A stretch of 64,000 bases of DNA from Lactobacillaceae bacterium L1_55_11 (GTDB taxonomy: Bacteria > Bacillota > Bacilli > Lactobacillales > Lactobacillaceae). The notes under the pieces are model-generated. The model saw nothing but the letters and a program-made list of their open reading frames with translations, did no database searches and was not told the origin of the DNA. The stretch lies in the NCBI GenBank assembly GCA_029433155.1, contig JAQYTT010000001.1, forward strand, positions 248,001-312,000, read 5' to 3'. Position numbers and translations under genes: made by a program. Of the stretch, positions 25,001 to 33,558 are shown piece by piece (position 1 is the stretch's first letter; the number at the start of each line of letters is the position of its first letter).

Positions 25001-27295
25001 ATGTCAAAAAAGGATCAAGAAAAGCGCCCCAAGGCGGGTGATGCCAAGGCCCCCAAGAGTATTTTCGGGTTTACCTTGCCACAACACTGGTTCCGGCGTC
25101 TGATTAAGTGGCTCGGTCTCTTTGCTGTAGCCACCTTTATCTGTGCCTCGGCCCTGATTACTTATTACATTGCGACGGCTCCTAAAATTACTGAGTCCAA
25201 TCTGGCCGCTGAAAATGCGACTCGGATTTACGATAAAAACGGGGACATTGTCTGGTCAATGGCCACGCAAAACCGGGACTATGCTAGTGACAGTGATATC
25301 CCGGCTTCTCTGAAGCAGGCCGTGGTTTCGATTGAAGATCGCCGTTTTTACAAGCACCACGGTGTTGACCCCATTCGTATCTTTGGGGCCTTTGTCAGCA
25401 ATTTGAAGGGTTCTTCCCTGGGCATGCAGGGTGGTTCAACCCTGACCCAGCAGTTGATTAAGCTATCGGTCTTTAGTACTTCTAGTGCCGATCAAAACCT
25501 GAAGCGTAAGACCCAGGAAATTTGGCTAGCCACTCAGGTTGAGAACCGTTATTCCAAGAACCAAATCCTAGACTTCTACATCAACAAGGTCTACATGGGT
25601 CACGGTATCTACGGGATGAAGACAGCGGCTGAGTACTATTACAATAAGCCGCTTAAGGACTTGGATTTGGCTCAGCTGGCCCTCCTAGCTGGTATTCCAC
25701 AGTCACCGAATAACTATGATCCATACTTGAAGGATAACAGTGCGGCTAAGAACCGACGGGACCTGGTCTTAGAGGCGATGGCCAAGTACGGTGCGATTTC
25801 TGATAAGCAGGCTGATGATGCCAAGCAGGAATCAGTATCGGAAGGCTTGCAAGACATTAGCGGTAAGGCGGCTGCCACTGATGAGCAGCGCAAGATTGTC
25901 GATGGCTATGTCACTTCGGCCTTCTCAGAGGCTAAGGACATGGGCTATGACACGAGCCGGGCAGGTTTACAGATTTACACCAACCTCGACATGCGACTGC
26001 AAAAGAAGCTTTATAACACCGCCAACGGTGATGGGGGCGTTGATTTTCCAAGCAAGAGCTTGCAGATGGGCGCAACCATGACTGACCCTGATACTGGTCA
26101 GGTGGTCGCCCAACTTGGTGGCCGTAACCTGGATAGTACCTTTGGTATCAACCGGGCGACCCAGGAGGTCCGTTCGGGTGGTTCCTCAGTTAAGCCTTTG
26201 GTGGACTATGGTCCCGCCATTGAGTACTTGAACTGGCCTACCTATCGGACGGTCGAAGATAAGAAGTACCGTTATCCAGGAACTGACATCTCGGTTTATG
26301 ACTGGGACCACCAGTTCATGGGGGATATGACCATGCGTTCCGCCATGGTCTTGTCTCGTAATATTCCGGCGATTAAGACCCTGGAAGCCGTTGGTCCAAC
26401 CCGGTCAACTAACTTCTTGAAGAAATTGGGTATCACCCCGGCAACCACTCCAGAGGGTTCGGCTGCCCTGGGTATCTCAATTTCAACTGAGCAAGAAGCA
26501 GGGGCCTTTGGCGCCATTGCCAACGGTGGTACCTATTACCGGCCATCTTACGTGAATAAAATTGTGACGGCCGATGGTACTGTTCGTAAAAATAAGGTAA
26601 CCGGTAAGCGGGCCATGAAGGAGAGTACCGCCTTCATGCTGACCGATATGATGAAGGGTGTTCTTGGTTATATGGGAACTGCCTCGGATGCAGCCATCGA
26701 TGGCCTGCACCAAGCTGGTAAGTCTGGACTGGTGGCCTATGATGAACGGGCCGGCATGCCTGACAAGGCCGTGTCGGATTCCTGGTTTACGGGTTATACC
26801 CGGTCCTATGTACTTTCGGTTTGGATGGGTTATGACCAGCCCAACCAGCCCGGGCACTACATTGACTGGGACGACCAGGACCTGCCAGCTAAGTACTATA
26901 AGCAGATTATGAGCTACGCCATGGAAGATAAGAAGAATGCTGACTGGCATGCACCTAGTTCGGTTACTTCCCTGGTCCGCAATAACATCACCGAGTACGA
27001 AATCAAGGGGGCCAATTGGAGTAACGGCGGCCTGCCTTCGGTTTATTCGATTAACGGTACCGGGGCTAACGCTGGTGAAGAAGAGAGTAGCAGTAGCAGC
27101 AGTGAATATGCTTCTAGCACCAGTCAGACCAGCCAGTACAGCCAAAGCCAGCCAAGCACTACCAGTAGCAGTGAACCGGCTTACAGCTCTTCTAGTGATG
27201 CCGGTAATGCACCAGCCGCTAGCAGCAGTCAGGCGCCGGCTAGTTCCTCGAGTGCCAATTCTTCCTTTGTCTTACCGAGCCGGCGAACGAATTAG
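25001..27295 (+). CDS. ponA: Class A penicillin-binding protein PBP1A
   Basis: A bifunctional peptidoglycan synthase at the outer membrane face. It has 764 residues: a basic cytoplasmic N-terminus, one membrane span at about 36-58, then a GT51 transglycosylase domain with catalytic Glu112 in EDRRFYKHHG and the GGSTLTQQL motif. The transpeptidase domain has SSVK (395-398), SRN in VLSRNIP, and KSG in AGKSGL. From about residue 690 the tail is a Ser-rich, probably disordered extracellular segment, common in lactic acid bacteria. It follows recU and is followed by ypsA. Confidence 0.96.
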   Translation: MSKKDQEKRPKAGDAKAPKSIFGFTLPQHWFRRLIKWLGLFAVATFICASALITYYIATAPKITESNLAAENATRIYDKNGDIVWSMATQNRDYASDSDIPASLKQAVVSIEDRRFYKHHGVDPIRIFGAFVSNLKGSSLGMQGGSTLTQQLIKLSVFSTSSADQNLKRKTQEIWLATQVENRYSKNQILDFYINKVYMGHGIYGMKTAAEYYYNKPLKDLDLAQLALLAGIPQSPNNYDPYLKDNSAAKNRRDLVLEAMAKYGAISDKQADDAKQESVSEGLQDISGKAAATDEQRKIVDGYVTSAFSEAKDMGYDTSRAGLQIYTNLDMRLQKKLYNTANGDGGVDFPSKSLQMGATMTDPDTGQVVAQLGGRNLDSTFGINRATQEVRSGGSSVKPLVDYGPAIEYLNWPTYRTVEDKKYRYPGTDISVYDWDHQFMGDMTMRSAMVLSRNIPAIKTLEAVGPTRSTNFLKKLGITPATTPEGSAALGISISTEQEAGAFGAIANGGTYYRPSYVNKIVTADGTVRKNKVTGKRAMKESTAFMLTDMMKGVLGYMGTASDAAIDGLHQAGKSGLVAYDERAGMPDKAVSDSWFTGYTRSYVLSVWMGYDQPNQPGHYIDWDDQDLPAKYYKQIMSYAMEDKKNADWHAPSSVTSLVRNNITEYEIKGANWSNGGLPSVYSINGTGANAGEEESSSSSSEYASSTSQTSQYSQSQPSTTSSSEPAYSSSSDAGNAPAASSSQAPASSSSANSSFVLPSRRTN

Positions 27296-27317
27296 CTAAT
27301 GAGGTGAGGGGAGTGGT

Positions 27318-27875
27318 ATGTCTAGATTATGGGTGAGCGGCTATCGCAGCTATGAACTCAGCGTTTTTTCCAACCAGGATCCCAAGCTTAAAGTCATTCG
27401 TTACGCCCTGGAGCGGATTTTAAGGGATTACTTTGAAAATGGGGTTGATTGGGTCATTACCGGTGGCCAACCCGGGATTGAGCAGTGGGTGGTCACGGCG
27501 GTGAAAGATCTCCAGGCTGACTATCCGGAGGTCAAGGTGGCCATGCTCCTGCCCTTTGAAGAATTTGGCAGCCAGTGGAAACCGGAACGCCAGCAGCAGT
27601 TGGCAACCTTAAAGTCCCAGGCCGACTTTGTGACGGCCGTTTACCGTGGTGGTTATCAAAATGGGGGCCAGCTGGCCCAGTACCAGCGTTTTATCATGGA
27701 TAATACCGATTTGGCCCACCTGGTTTATGATCGGGAATATCCTGGTAAAACCAAGTTTGAGTTAGAAGGCATCGAGCGTTATCAAAGGCAGGCGCCTTAT
27801 CCACTGGCCCTGACCGGTATGGATGACTTGCAGGAATACGCCAACGACTACCAAGAGAGCCAGCAGCCCTGGTAA
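27318..27875 (+). CDS. ypsA: DUF1273/UPF0398 family protein YpsA
   Basis: A 185-residue SLOG-superfamily Rossmann protein starting MSRLWVSGYRSYELSVF. The glycine-rich ITGGQPGIEQW motif near residue 50 is a likely nucleotide-binding site, and VYDREYPGKT lies late. YpsA influences cell division in Bacillus and Staphylococcus and is typically next to gpsB, as here. GAGGTGAGGGGAG precedes the ATG. Confidence 0.9.
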   Translation: MSRLWVSGYRSYELSVFSNQDPKLKVIRYALERILRDYFENGVDWVITGGQPGIEQWVVTAVKDLQADYPEVKVAMLLPFEEFGSQWKPERQQQLATLKSQADFVTAVYRGGYQNGGQLAQYQRFIMDNTDLAHLVYDREYPGKTKFELEGIERYQRQAPYPLALTGMDDLQEYANDYQESQQPW

Positions 27876-27904
27876 TTGCCATTACTGGGTTGAACTGGTA
27901 TGAT
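27876..27904 (+). promoter_or_regulatory. Promoter of gpsB
   Basis: TTGCCA (27876-27881), a 17-base spacer and TATGAT (27899-27904) preceded by TGG, so both a -35 and an extended -10 are present. Confidence 0.75.
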
Positions 27905-27935
27905 TAAGTGAACAATAAGGTAAGAGGTACAATTT

Positions 27936-28376
27936 GTGGTTCAAGTAAAATATACGCAAAAAGATATTTACGAGCGCGTCTTCAAGCAGAAGCGGATGGG
28001 CGTTGGTTACGATCCCCAAGACGTTGATGATTTCTTGGATGACATCATTAACGATTACGGTATTTTTAACGAACGGATCGAGGAACTTCAAACCGAAGTT
28101 GGTCGGTTGCAAACCGCTCTTAAGCAGGCCCAAGCTGAACTGGCTAACCGTGGGCAATCTGGTAAGGCGCCAGCCCAGCCCAAGGAAGAAGCGATTGTGG
28201 CCACCAAGGCCAATTCCCAGCCGGCTAGTGCTGCCAGTGAGCAACCTGCCCACCAAGCTGCCCATCAGGAACCCGAATCAGCCGCTGCTGCGCCAGTCAA
28301 GGAAGCCACTAACCTGGACTTGATTAAGCGGGTGGCTAACTTGGAGCGGGCGGTCTTTGGCCACGAGCGTTCTTAA
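27936..28376 (+). CDS. gpsB: Cell-division protein GpsB
   Basis: GpsB links class A PBPs to the divisome and shuttles between septum and side wall. The 146-residue protein has the DivIVA-like N-terminal domain (YTQKDIYERVFKQKRMGVGY, then DVDDFLDDI). A coiled coil runs to about residue 75, then a Pro/Ala/Glu-rich linker of about 50 residues, then a short C-terminal helix (NLDLIKRVANLERAVFG). The start is GTG at 27936. It lies 60 bases after ypsA and upstream of rnpB, the usual order. Confidence 0.95.
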   Translation: MVQVKYTQKDIYERVFKQKRMGVGYDPQDVDDFLDDIINDYGIFNERIEELQTEVGRLQTALKQAQAELANRGQSGKAPAQPKEEAIVATKANSQPASAASEQPAHQAAHQEPESAAAAPVKEATNLDLIKRVANLERAVFGHERS

Positions 28377-28388
28377 TCACTAATTTAA

Positions 28389-28779
28389 TTTGTAAATGCT
28401 GAGTAATCGCGCATAGGTTATCCTATGTGAGGAAGGTCCATGCTCGCACATTCTGAGATGATTGTAGTGTTTGTGCTGGGATAAAAAATAAACCCAGGAG
28501 TAGCTTTCTGGCTACTACGGCGGCTGAATATGCTAAGGGCTCTGCCTATGCATTAATAGGTCTGAAAGTGCCATAGAAACGTATCTGTTGGCGAAAGTCA
28601 GCAGCTGAGACGAGGTAAACCCCACAAGCGGGCAACCCAAACTTTGGTAGGGGCGGCTGGCCTAGCAAAATGAAGCGATGGTCGGTATGGCTCAGTGATG
28701 AGCTTAGATAGATGATTACTGAAGGTGCAAAATCCCTAATTTGTACTTGAACAAAACATGGCCTACAGGCATTTACAAA
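28389..28779 (+). ncRNA. rnpB: RNase P RNA, bacterial type B
   Basis: The catalytic RNA that trims tRNA 5' ends. GAGGAAGGTCCATGCTCGCA (28429 onward) is the conserved CR-I region, GACGAGGTAAACCCCAC lies downstream as expected, and the 3' part has GGTGCAAAATCCC. P1 is formed by TTTGTAAATGC (28389-28399) with GCATTTACAAA (28769-28779), perfect over 11 pairs and used to set the ends. Confidence 0.95.
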
Positions 28780-28782
28780 GGG

Positions 28783-28807
28783 AGATCCGCGTTAAGCGGA
28801 TTTTTTT
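28783..28807 (+). terminator. Terminator of rnpB
   Basis: ATCCGC (28785-28790) pairs with GCGGAT (28796-28801) and is followed by T7. Confidence 0.88.
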
Positions 28808-28846
28808 GTGGCCATTTTTCCACTAAGACCACCAACCAGGTTATAG

Positions 28847-28875
28847 ATGACAGGAGCCAGGATTGGCGCTATAAT
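28847..28875 (+). promoter_or_regulatory. Promoter of the amino-acid transporter gene
   Basis: ATGACA (28847-28852), a 17-base spacer and TATAAT (28870-28875), 43 bases upstream of the start. Confidence 0.75.
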
Positions 28876-28917
28876 GCTATTATTATAGTATTTTTGAGAA
28901 TAGACTAAGGGAAAGCT

Positions 28918-30399
28918 ATGCAAAAGAAAAAGTTTACGCGGTGGATGAGTGGTCTACTGGCAGCCTTGATTGTTTTAACGACAGCCCTGCCAGCCGCCCT
29001 CAGCACTTCAACGGCCAGTGCGGCTGACACTGATCCAGCCCTCACCAAGATTCAAAAGAAGGGGGAGCTGGTTGTCGGTTTGTCAGCCGATTATGCGCCC
29101 TACGAATTTCACATGCGCGATGGCAACCAGGACAAGATTGTCGGTTTTGATATTTCCCTAGCCCAAGCAATTGCGGATAAGTTGGGGGTTAAGCTGGTCA
29201 TCAAGGACATGGGCTTTGACGCCCTCCTGGGGGCCATGAAGACTGGTAAGATTGATATCATCATCTCTGGGATGTCAGCTACGCCAGAGCGTGAACAGGA
29301 GGTTGATTTCTCTAACGTCTACCTCAAGGCTCCTCAGGCCATGCTGATTTTGCGTAAGAATAGCGATAAGTACACCACCAACCTGGATACCTTCTCTGGT
29401 AAGAAGATTGGGGCCCAGACCCAGACGGTCCAAGAAACCATTGCTAAGGGCATTCCTGGTGCCCAGGTGGTCAGCCTGCAGAAGTTCCCGAACTTGATTT
29501 CACAGCTGACCCAGGGGGTTATTAGCGGGATTGTGGCCGAAGAGCCGATTGCCAATGCCTACGTTCAGCAAAACCACGCCTTTAAGGTGATCTATCCCAA
29601 CTACGGTCAGGACCAAACTGGTCAAACCGCAGTCGCTATGCCTAAGGATTCACCGGTCTTAAAGGCTAAGATTAACCAAGTCGTTGATAAGGTGACGACT
29701 GATGGTCAGTTCAAGCAGTGGGAAAAGAAGGCCAATGAGCAAATGTTTGCCGACCAAAACCAGGGCTTCTGGCAGAAGTACGGCCACTACTTTATCACTG
29801 GTACTGAGGTTACGCTGGCCCTAGCCGTGGTTGGGGTCCTGATTGGGGTAACCTTAGGTACGTTGCTCGCCCTGATGAAGCTATCAGCGGTTTGGGTGAT
29901 TAAGGCCCTGGGTAATATCTACGTCGAATATGTGCGGGGTACGCCTTTGCTGGTCCAGGCCTTCATGGTCTTCTTCGGTGCTCAGATTCTGGGCTTAGAC
30001 CTGTCAGCCTTTGTTTCCGGGGCCCTGGCCATGGGCTTGAACTCCGCTGCCTATGTTGCTGAGATTATCCGATCTGGGATTGAGTCAGTGGACAAGGGCC
30101 AGATGGAAGCAGCCCGCTCCCTCGGCTTTAGCCGGAACAAGGCCATGCGCCTGGTTATCCTACCCCAGGCGGTGCGTAACATCCTACCAGCCCTTGGAAA
30201 TGAGTTTGTTTCGGTTATTAAGGAAGGTTCAGTTGTCTCGGTTATCGGGGTTGGTGAACTGATGTATGAGACCGGGGTTGTGCAAGGTGCTTCCTTTAGG
30301 CCATTCCTGCCCCTGGTCATTGCCTCTTTGATTTACTTCGTTTTGACCTTTACCATCAGCCGGGCCCTGGGCTTTGCCGAGCGGCGCATGACTCGATAA
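28918..30399 (+). CDS. Polar amino-acid ABC transporter, fused binding protein and permease
   Basis: A 493-residue GlnP-like protein. A signal sequence (about 1-37, ending TASA/AD) precedes a type 3 substrate-binding domain (about 45-275, with GELVVGLSADYAPYEF and AQAIADKLG). A HisM/GlnP-type permease domain follows from about 290. Its EAA loop reads EAARSLGFSRNKAMRLVILP, the site where the ATPase docks. It imports amino acids such as Gln, Glu or Arg; the exact substrate is not readable. No ATPase gene lies next to it, so the energising subunit must be encoded elsewhere. Own promoter and terminator. Confidence 0.93.
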   Translation: MQKKKFTRWMSGLLAALIVLTTALPAALSTSTASAADTDPALTKIQKKGELVVGLSADYAPYEFHMRDGNQDKIVGFDISLAQAIADKLGVKLVIKDMGFDALLGAMKTGKIDIIISGMSATPEREQEVDFSNVYLKAPQAMLILRKNSDKYTTNLDTFSGKKIGAQTQTVQETIAKGIPGAQVVSLQKFPNLISQLTQGVISGIVAEEPIANAYVQQNHAFKVIYPNYGQDQTGQTAVAMPKDSPVLKAKINQVVDKVTTDGQFKQWEKKANEQMFADQNQGFWQKYGHYFITGTEVTLALAVVGVLIGVTLGTLLALMKLSAVWVIKALGNIYVEYVRGTPLLVQAFMVFFGAQILGLDLSAFVSGALAMGLNSAAYVAEIIRSGIESVDKGQMEAARSLGFSRNKAMRLVILPQAVRNILPALGNEFVSVIKEGSVVSVIGVGELMYETGVVQGASFRPFLPLVIASLIYFVLTFTISRALGFAERRMTR

Positions 30400-30406
30400 G
30401 GGCAAT

Positions 30407-30434
30407 AAAAAAAGACCCATATGGGTCTTTTTTT
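30407..30434. terminator. Bidirectional terminator between the transporter gene and pgl
   Basis: AGACCC (30413-30418) pairs with GGGTCT (30423-30428), flanked by A-run and T-run, between convergent genes. Confidence 0.92.
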
Positions 30435-30439
30435 ATGGC

Positions 30440-31471
30440 TTAATTTTCAAAGAGAACGCTAACACCTTCTGGGATATAGAAGTCCTTTTGGACTAGGGTC
30501 AGCTCACCATTTTCATGGTTACGGTCGTAGAGGGAAACGTTGTCAGTCTTCTGATTAGCGACAACCAGGAAGTTCTGGCTCGGATCAAGGGCCATGTCCC
30601 GGGGGAAGCTACCCTCAGTGCTAACTAGCTGGACCAGTTCGATTTCAGCGCCCAGGTTATGAATCTGGAAAACGCTGACCGAATCGTGGCCGCGGTTAGA
30701 AGTGTAGACAAATTTACCATCGTGGGAAATCCGGATAGCAGCGGCACCGTTGTGGCCAGTCCAATCATCAGGAATGGTCGAAGCGGTCATCACGTGTTCA
30801 AAGGATCCGTCCTCGGTGTTGTACTTGAGCACGCTGAGCAGACTGGAAAGCTCACCCAGCAGGTAGGCATATTGACCATCAGGTGAGAAGCAGATGTGAC
30901 GGGGACCAAAACCAGCTTCGGCTTGGTAACGGGCCACTTCGGTCAACTTGCCTTCCTCAGAAACATCGAAGGTAATGACCTGATCACTACCTAGGTCAAC
31001 AGCAACCATCCGCTGGTCAGGGGCTAGGTCAGCGTAGTGAATGTGGGCCGAACCCTGTTCAGGACGAGGACCAGACCCGTGGTTGTACCAACGGTCAGTC
31101 AGGCGTAACTTACCATCCTCAATAATTTTATAGACCTCAATCATCCCGCGGTGGTAGTAGCCAGCAAAGACTAATTGCCGGTTTTCATCAACGCCGAGGT
31201 AGGCGGGGGCCGTTCCTTCAGTTAACTGGGCATCCAATTCGACCATTGGCCGTTCGTTGTTGTCCATGGCAACCACACCGCTGTGGCCGTGCCGGTTTTC
31301 AACGGCATAAACCACGTTGGCCGCCGATAGGGCCAGGTAGGTTGGATTCGTGAGAGTAGCCACGAGTTCAGGGTTAGACAGTTCTTGGGTTGTGGTATCC
31401 AGCTCGGCCTCGTAAACCCCTTTAGAGTCTTGCTTAGTATAGGTACCAAATAAAATCTTATGTAGTGCCAT
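30440..31471 (-). CDS. pgl: Lactonase family protein (6-phosphogluconolactonase type)
   Basis: A 343-residue seven-bladed beta-propeller of the YkgB/Pgl class. Family stretches are LFGTYTKQDSKGVY at the N-terminus, the central GFGPRHICFSPDGQYAYLL and the late YTSNRGHDSVSVF. The family hydrolyses 6-phosphogluconolactone in the pentose-phosphate route, which heterofermentative lactic acid bacteria use as their main sugar pathway. Other lactonases share the fold, so the substrate is inferred. AAAGGAG lies upstream of the ATG, and an extended -10 promoter precedes it. Confidence 0.88.
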   Translation of the reverse strand: MALHKILFGTYTKQDSKGVYEAELDTTTQELSNPELVATLTNPTYLALSAANVVYAVENRHGHSGVVAMDNNERPMVELDAQLTEGTAPAYLGVDENRQLVFAGYYHRGMIEVYKIIEDGKLRLTDRWYNHGSGPRPEQGSAHIHYADLAPDQRMVAVDLGSDQVITFDVSEEGKLTEVARYQAEAGFGPRHICFSPDGQYAYLLGELSSLLSVLKYNTEDGSFEHVMTASTIPDDWTGHNGAAAIRISHDGKFVYTSNRGHDSVSVFQIHNLGAEIELVQLVSTEGSFPRDMALDPSQNFLVVANQKTDNVSLYDRNHENGELTLVQKDFYIPEGVSVLFEN

Positions 31472-31512
31472 TAGAAAATAAAATACTCCTTTTGTGAATA
31501 CTATCGTAATTC

Positions 31513-31521
31513 AGTATACCA
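31513..31521 (-). promoter_or_regulatory. Extended -10 promoter of pgl
   Basis: On the minus strand TGGTATACT lies about 42 bases upstream of the ATG. Confidence 0.55.
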
Positions 31522-31563
31522 TAAAATCGCGGTCACTCTGAGGGCGGTAATCGTCAAAATCTA

Positions 31564-31572
31564 TGGTAAAAT
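31564..31572 (+). promoter_or_regulatory. Extended -10 promoter of the AI-2E family gene
   Basis: TGGTAAAAT lies 45 bases upstream of the GTG start; the -35 region is weak. Confidence 0.5.
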
Positions 31573-31617
31573 GTAAGGCACATTACCGTATGATAGGGAA
31601 GTAGGGAGGACAGGAAA

Positions 31618-32784
31618 GTGCAAAAAGAACCACGCAGCTGGTACAACCGCTGGTTTGGCAGTCAAAATTTAATTAAACGCCTAGTAACGGTCTTACTGGT
31701 GCTGTTGATTATCTTGTTAATGTGGCAGGTCCGCTTTATTTTGACGCCGATTTTTGCCATCTTTTCGGCAGTTGGTGCGCCAATTATTATTGCGGGGGTG
31801 CTGTACTATCTCTTGCACCCCCTAGTTAAGTTCCTGGTGGAGAAGATTCGCCTACCACGCCGCCTATCAATTGGCTTAGTCATGATTGTCTTACTGGTGA
31901 TCATTGTCAGTATCCTGGCGGTAGTCTTCCACGTGATGCGGGACCAGACGGTTGCCTTTATTCACAACTGGCCGACCTACTGGACGCGGACGCAGAACTT
32001 TATTAATACTACCCTGACTAACAGTGATTATCACAATGTTCGTAGCTTTTTGAACCAAACCAACTCGAACCTTAACGACACGGTCCTAGACTGGGGTAAG
32101 AAGTACATCAGCACTGGTTTGGCCGGTATTACCAACATTGCCTCTCAAATCACTAGCATTGGCGTTATTCTGGTTTCAACGCCCTTTATCCTGTACTACA
32201 TGCTCTTAGACGGACATAAGTTTTCCGGTTTTATTGCCGACAAGCTACCTACCCAGTTAGGTGGTTCGGTTAAGAACCTACTGACGGAAATTAGCCAGCA
32301 GATTGCCCGTTATATCCGTGGCCAACTGGGTGTTGGGCTGGCCGTGATTATCATGTTCTCGATTGGCTACACCATCATTGGCATGCCTTACGGGATTTTG
32401 CTGGCCATCATGGCCGGTCTCTTTAACATGATTCCTTATGTTGGATCAATTTTGGCCCAGGTACCGGTCTTCGCGGTTGCCCTGGTAACTGGAGGACCTA
32501 AGCTCCTGCTCCTAGCAGTGGTAGTCTTGGTCTTTGAGCAACCAATCGAAGCCCACGTGATTGCTCCTAAGATTCTGGGGGATGCGTTGTCGATTCATCC
32601 GGTGACTGTGATTGTGGTCTTATTGACCGGCGGCCATGTCTTTGGAGTCTTGGGCATTATCTTAGCCGTGCCAACTTATGCGGTGCTGAAGGTGATTGTG
32701 ACTCATCTTTACCGATGGTGGCGACAGAATTCTGTCCTATTTGACGACATCCCTGAAGTTGGGACCGAGGAAGAGCATGACTAA
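31618..32784 (+). CDS. AI-2E family transporter
   Basis: A 388-residue polytopic protein with about eight hydrophobic segments. The order is typical of the family: two N-terminal spans, a long outer loop, then the cluster IGVILVSTPFILYYML and later GLFNMIPYVGSILAQ and LGDALSIHPVTVIVVLLTGGHVFG. Members export autoinducer-2 or act as Na+/H+ antiporters; which applies here is unknown. The start is GTG, 9 bases after GGGAGG. Its stop overlaps the trmL start (ATGACTAA), so the two are coupled. Confidence 0.9.
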   Translation: MQKEPRSWYNRWFGSQNLIKRLVTVLLVLLIILLMWQVRFILTPIFAIFSAVGAPIIIAGVLYYLLHPLVKFLVEKIRLPRRLSIGLVMIVLLVIIVSILAVVFHVMRDQTVAFIHNWPTYWTRTQNFINTTLTNSDYHNVRSFLNQTNSNLNDTVLDWGKKYISTGLAGITNIASQITSIGVILVSTPFILYYMLLDGHKFSGFIADKLPTQLGGSVKNLLTEISQQIARYIRGQLGVGLAVIIMFSIGYTIIGMPYGILLAIMAGLFNMIPYVGSILAQVPVFAVALVTGGPKLLLLAVVVLVFEQPIEAHVIAPKILGDALSIHPVTVIVVLLTGGHVFGVLGIILAVPTYAVLKVIVTHLYRWWRQNSVLFDDIPEVGTEEEHD

Positions 32785-33286
32785 TCACATCGTTTTATTT
32801 GAACCCTTAATGCCGGCTAACACTGGTAACATTGCCCGGACCACGGCGGCGACCGATGCGGTCTTGCATTTAATTGAACCGCTGGGTTTTGAACTAGATG
32901 ATAAGCACGTGAAGCGGGCGGGCTTGGATTACTGGGACCATGTTCAGTTGGTCCGCCATCCCGATTTACCCAGTTTTTTGGAAACTTTAAAGGCCGAGGA
33001 CCATCTCTACCTCGTGTCTAAGTTTGCTAACCAGGACTACACCCAGCCGGATTATCAGGCCGCAGGGGACCAGTACTTCCTCTTTGGTAAGGAAACGACT
33101 GGTTTGCCTGAAGTATTTATGCGTCAGAATCCAGAAAAGGCCATCCGCATTCCCCAAGATGACCAGCAGGTGCGGTCCTTGAACCTATCAAATACGGTGG
33201 CCATTGTCCTTTATGAGGCTCTGCGTCAGCAAGGCTTTGCTGGCCTGGAAACGACCCATCATTACCAGCAGGACAAGTTAAAATAA
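32777..33286 (+). CDS. trmL: tRNA (cytidine/uridine-34-2'-O)-methyltransferase
   Basis: A SPOUT-fold enzyme that 2'-O-methylates the wobble base of certain tRNA-Leu. The 169-residue product starts MTNHIVLFEPLMPANTGNIA. The knot region has YFLFGKETTGLPE and then RSLNLSNTVAIVLYEALRQ, matching TrmL. ATG 32777 is chosen because upstream codons in this frame belong to the AI-2E gene end and lack similarity. It overlaps that gene by 8 bases. Confidence 0.93.
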   Translation: MTNHIVLFEPLMPANTGNIARTTAATDAVLHLIEPLGFELDDKHVKRAGLDYWDHVQLVRHPDLPSFLETLKAEDHLYLVSKFANQDYTQPDYQAAGDQYFLFGKETTGLPEVFMRQNPEKAIRIPQDDQQVRSLNLSNTVAIVLYEALRQQGFAGLETTHHYQQDKLK

Positions 33287-33289
33287 CAA

Positions 33290-33318
33290 TTGACAATCGA
33301 AAGGGCCCTTGCTAAAAT
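33290..33318 (+). promoter_or_regulatory. Promoter of tRNA-Glu
   Basis: Consensus TTGACA (33290-33295), a 17-base spacer and TAAAAT (33313-33318), about 37 bases upstream of the tRNA. Confidence 0.88.
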
Positions 33319-33354
33319 AGTGACTGTTGTTTTAAGTAAAGCAACACTGACCAC

Positions 33355-33426
33355 GGCCCGTTGGTCAAGTGGCTAAGACGCTGCCCTTTCACGGCGGAAT
33401 CGAGAGTTCGATTCTCTCACGGGCTA
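33355..33426 (+). tRNA. tRNA-Glu (anticodon TTC)
   Basis: A 72-base cloverleaf. The acceptor GGCCCGT pairs with ACGGGCT. The anticodon stem CTGCC/GGCGG holds loop CTTTCAC with TTC at 33388-33390. The T arm GAGAG-TTCGATT-CTCTC is perfect. CCA is not encoded. It is a single-gene transcript with its own promoter and terminator. Confidence 0.97.
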
Positions 33427-33432
33427 CTAAAG

Positions 33433-33460
33433 AGTTGCAACTGCGGTTGTGACTTTTTTT
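33433..33460 (+). terminator. Terminator of tRNA-Glu
   Basis: AGTTGCAAC (33433-33441) pairs with GTTGTGACT (33446-33454), followed by T7 and GTGCC. Confidence 0.88.
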
Positions 33461-33500
33461 GTGCCATAAAATCCGCCCAGCGTTTGGGCTAGTAGCCTTA

Positions 33501-33509
33501 TGGTATGAT
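33501..33509 (+). promoter_or_regulatory. Extended -10 promoter of ftsK
   Basis: TGGTATGAT lies about 50 bases upstream of the ftsK start. Confidence 0.55.
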
Positions 33510-33558
33510 AAAAGGGCAAGCAAAGTACCGCTATATTAGCGGTTAATGGAGAATGATT

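Noticed and set aside
26483-27145. Long minus-strand open frame inside pbp1A
   Set aside because: It lies wholly opposite a certain gene, has no ribosome site and a composition typical of an antisense shadow.
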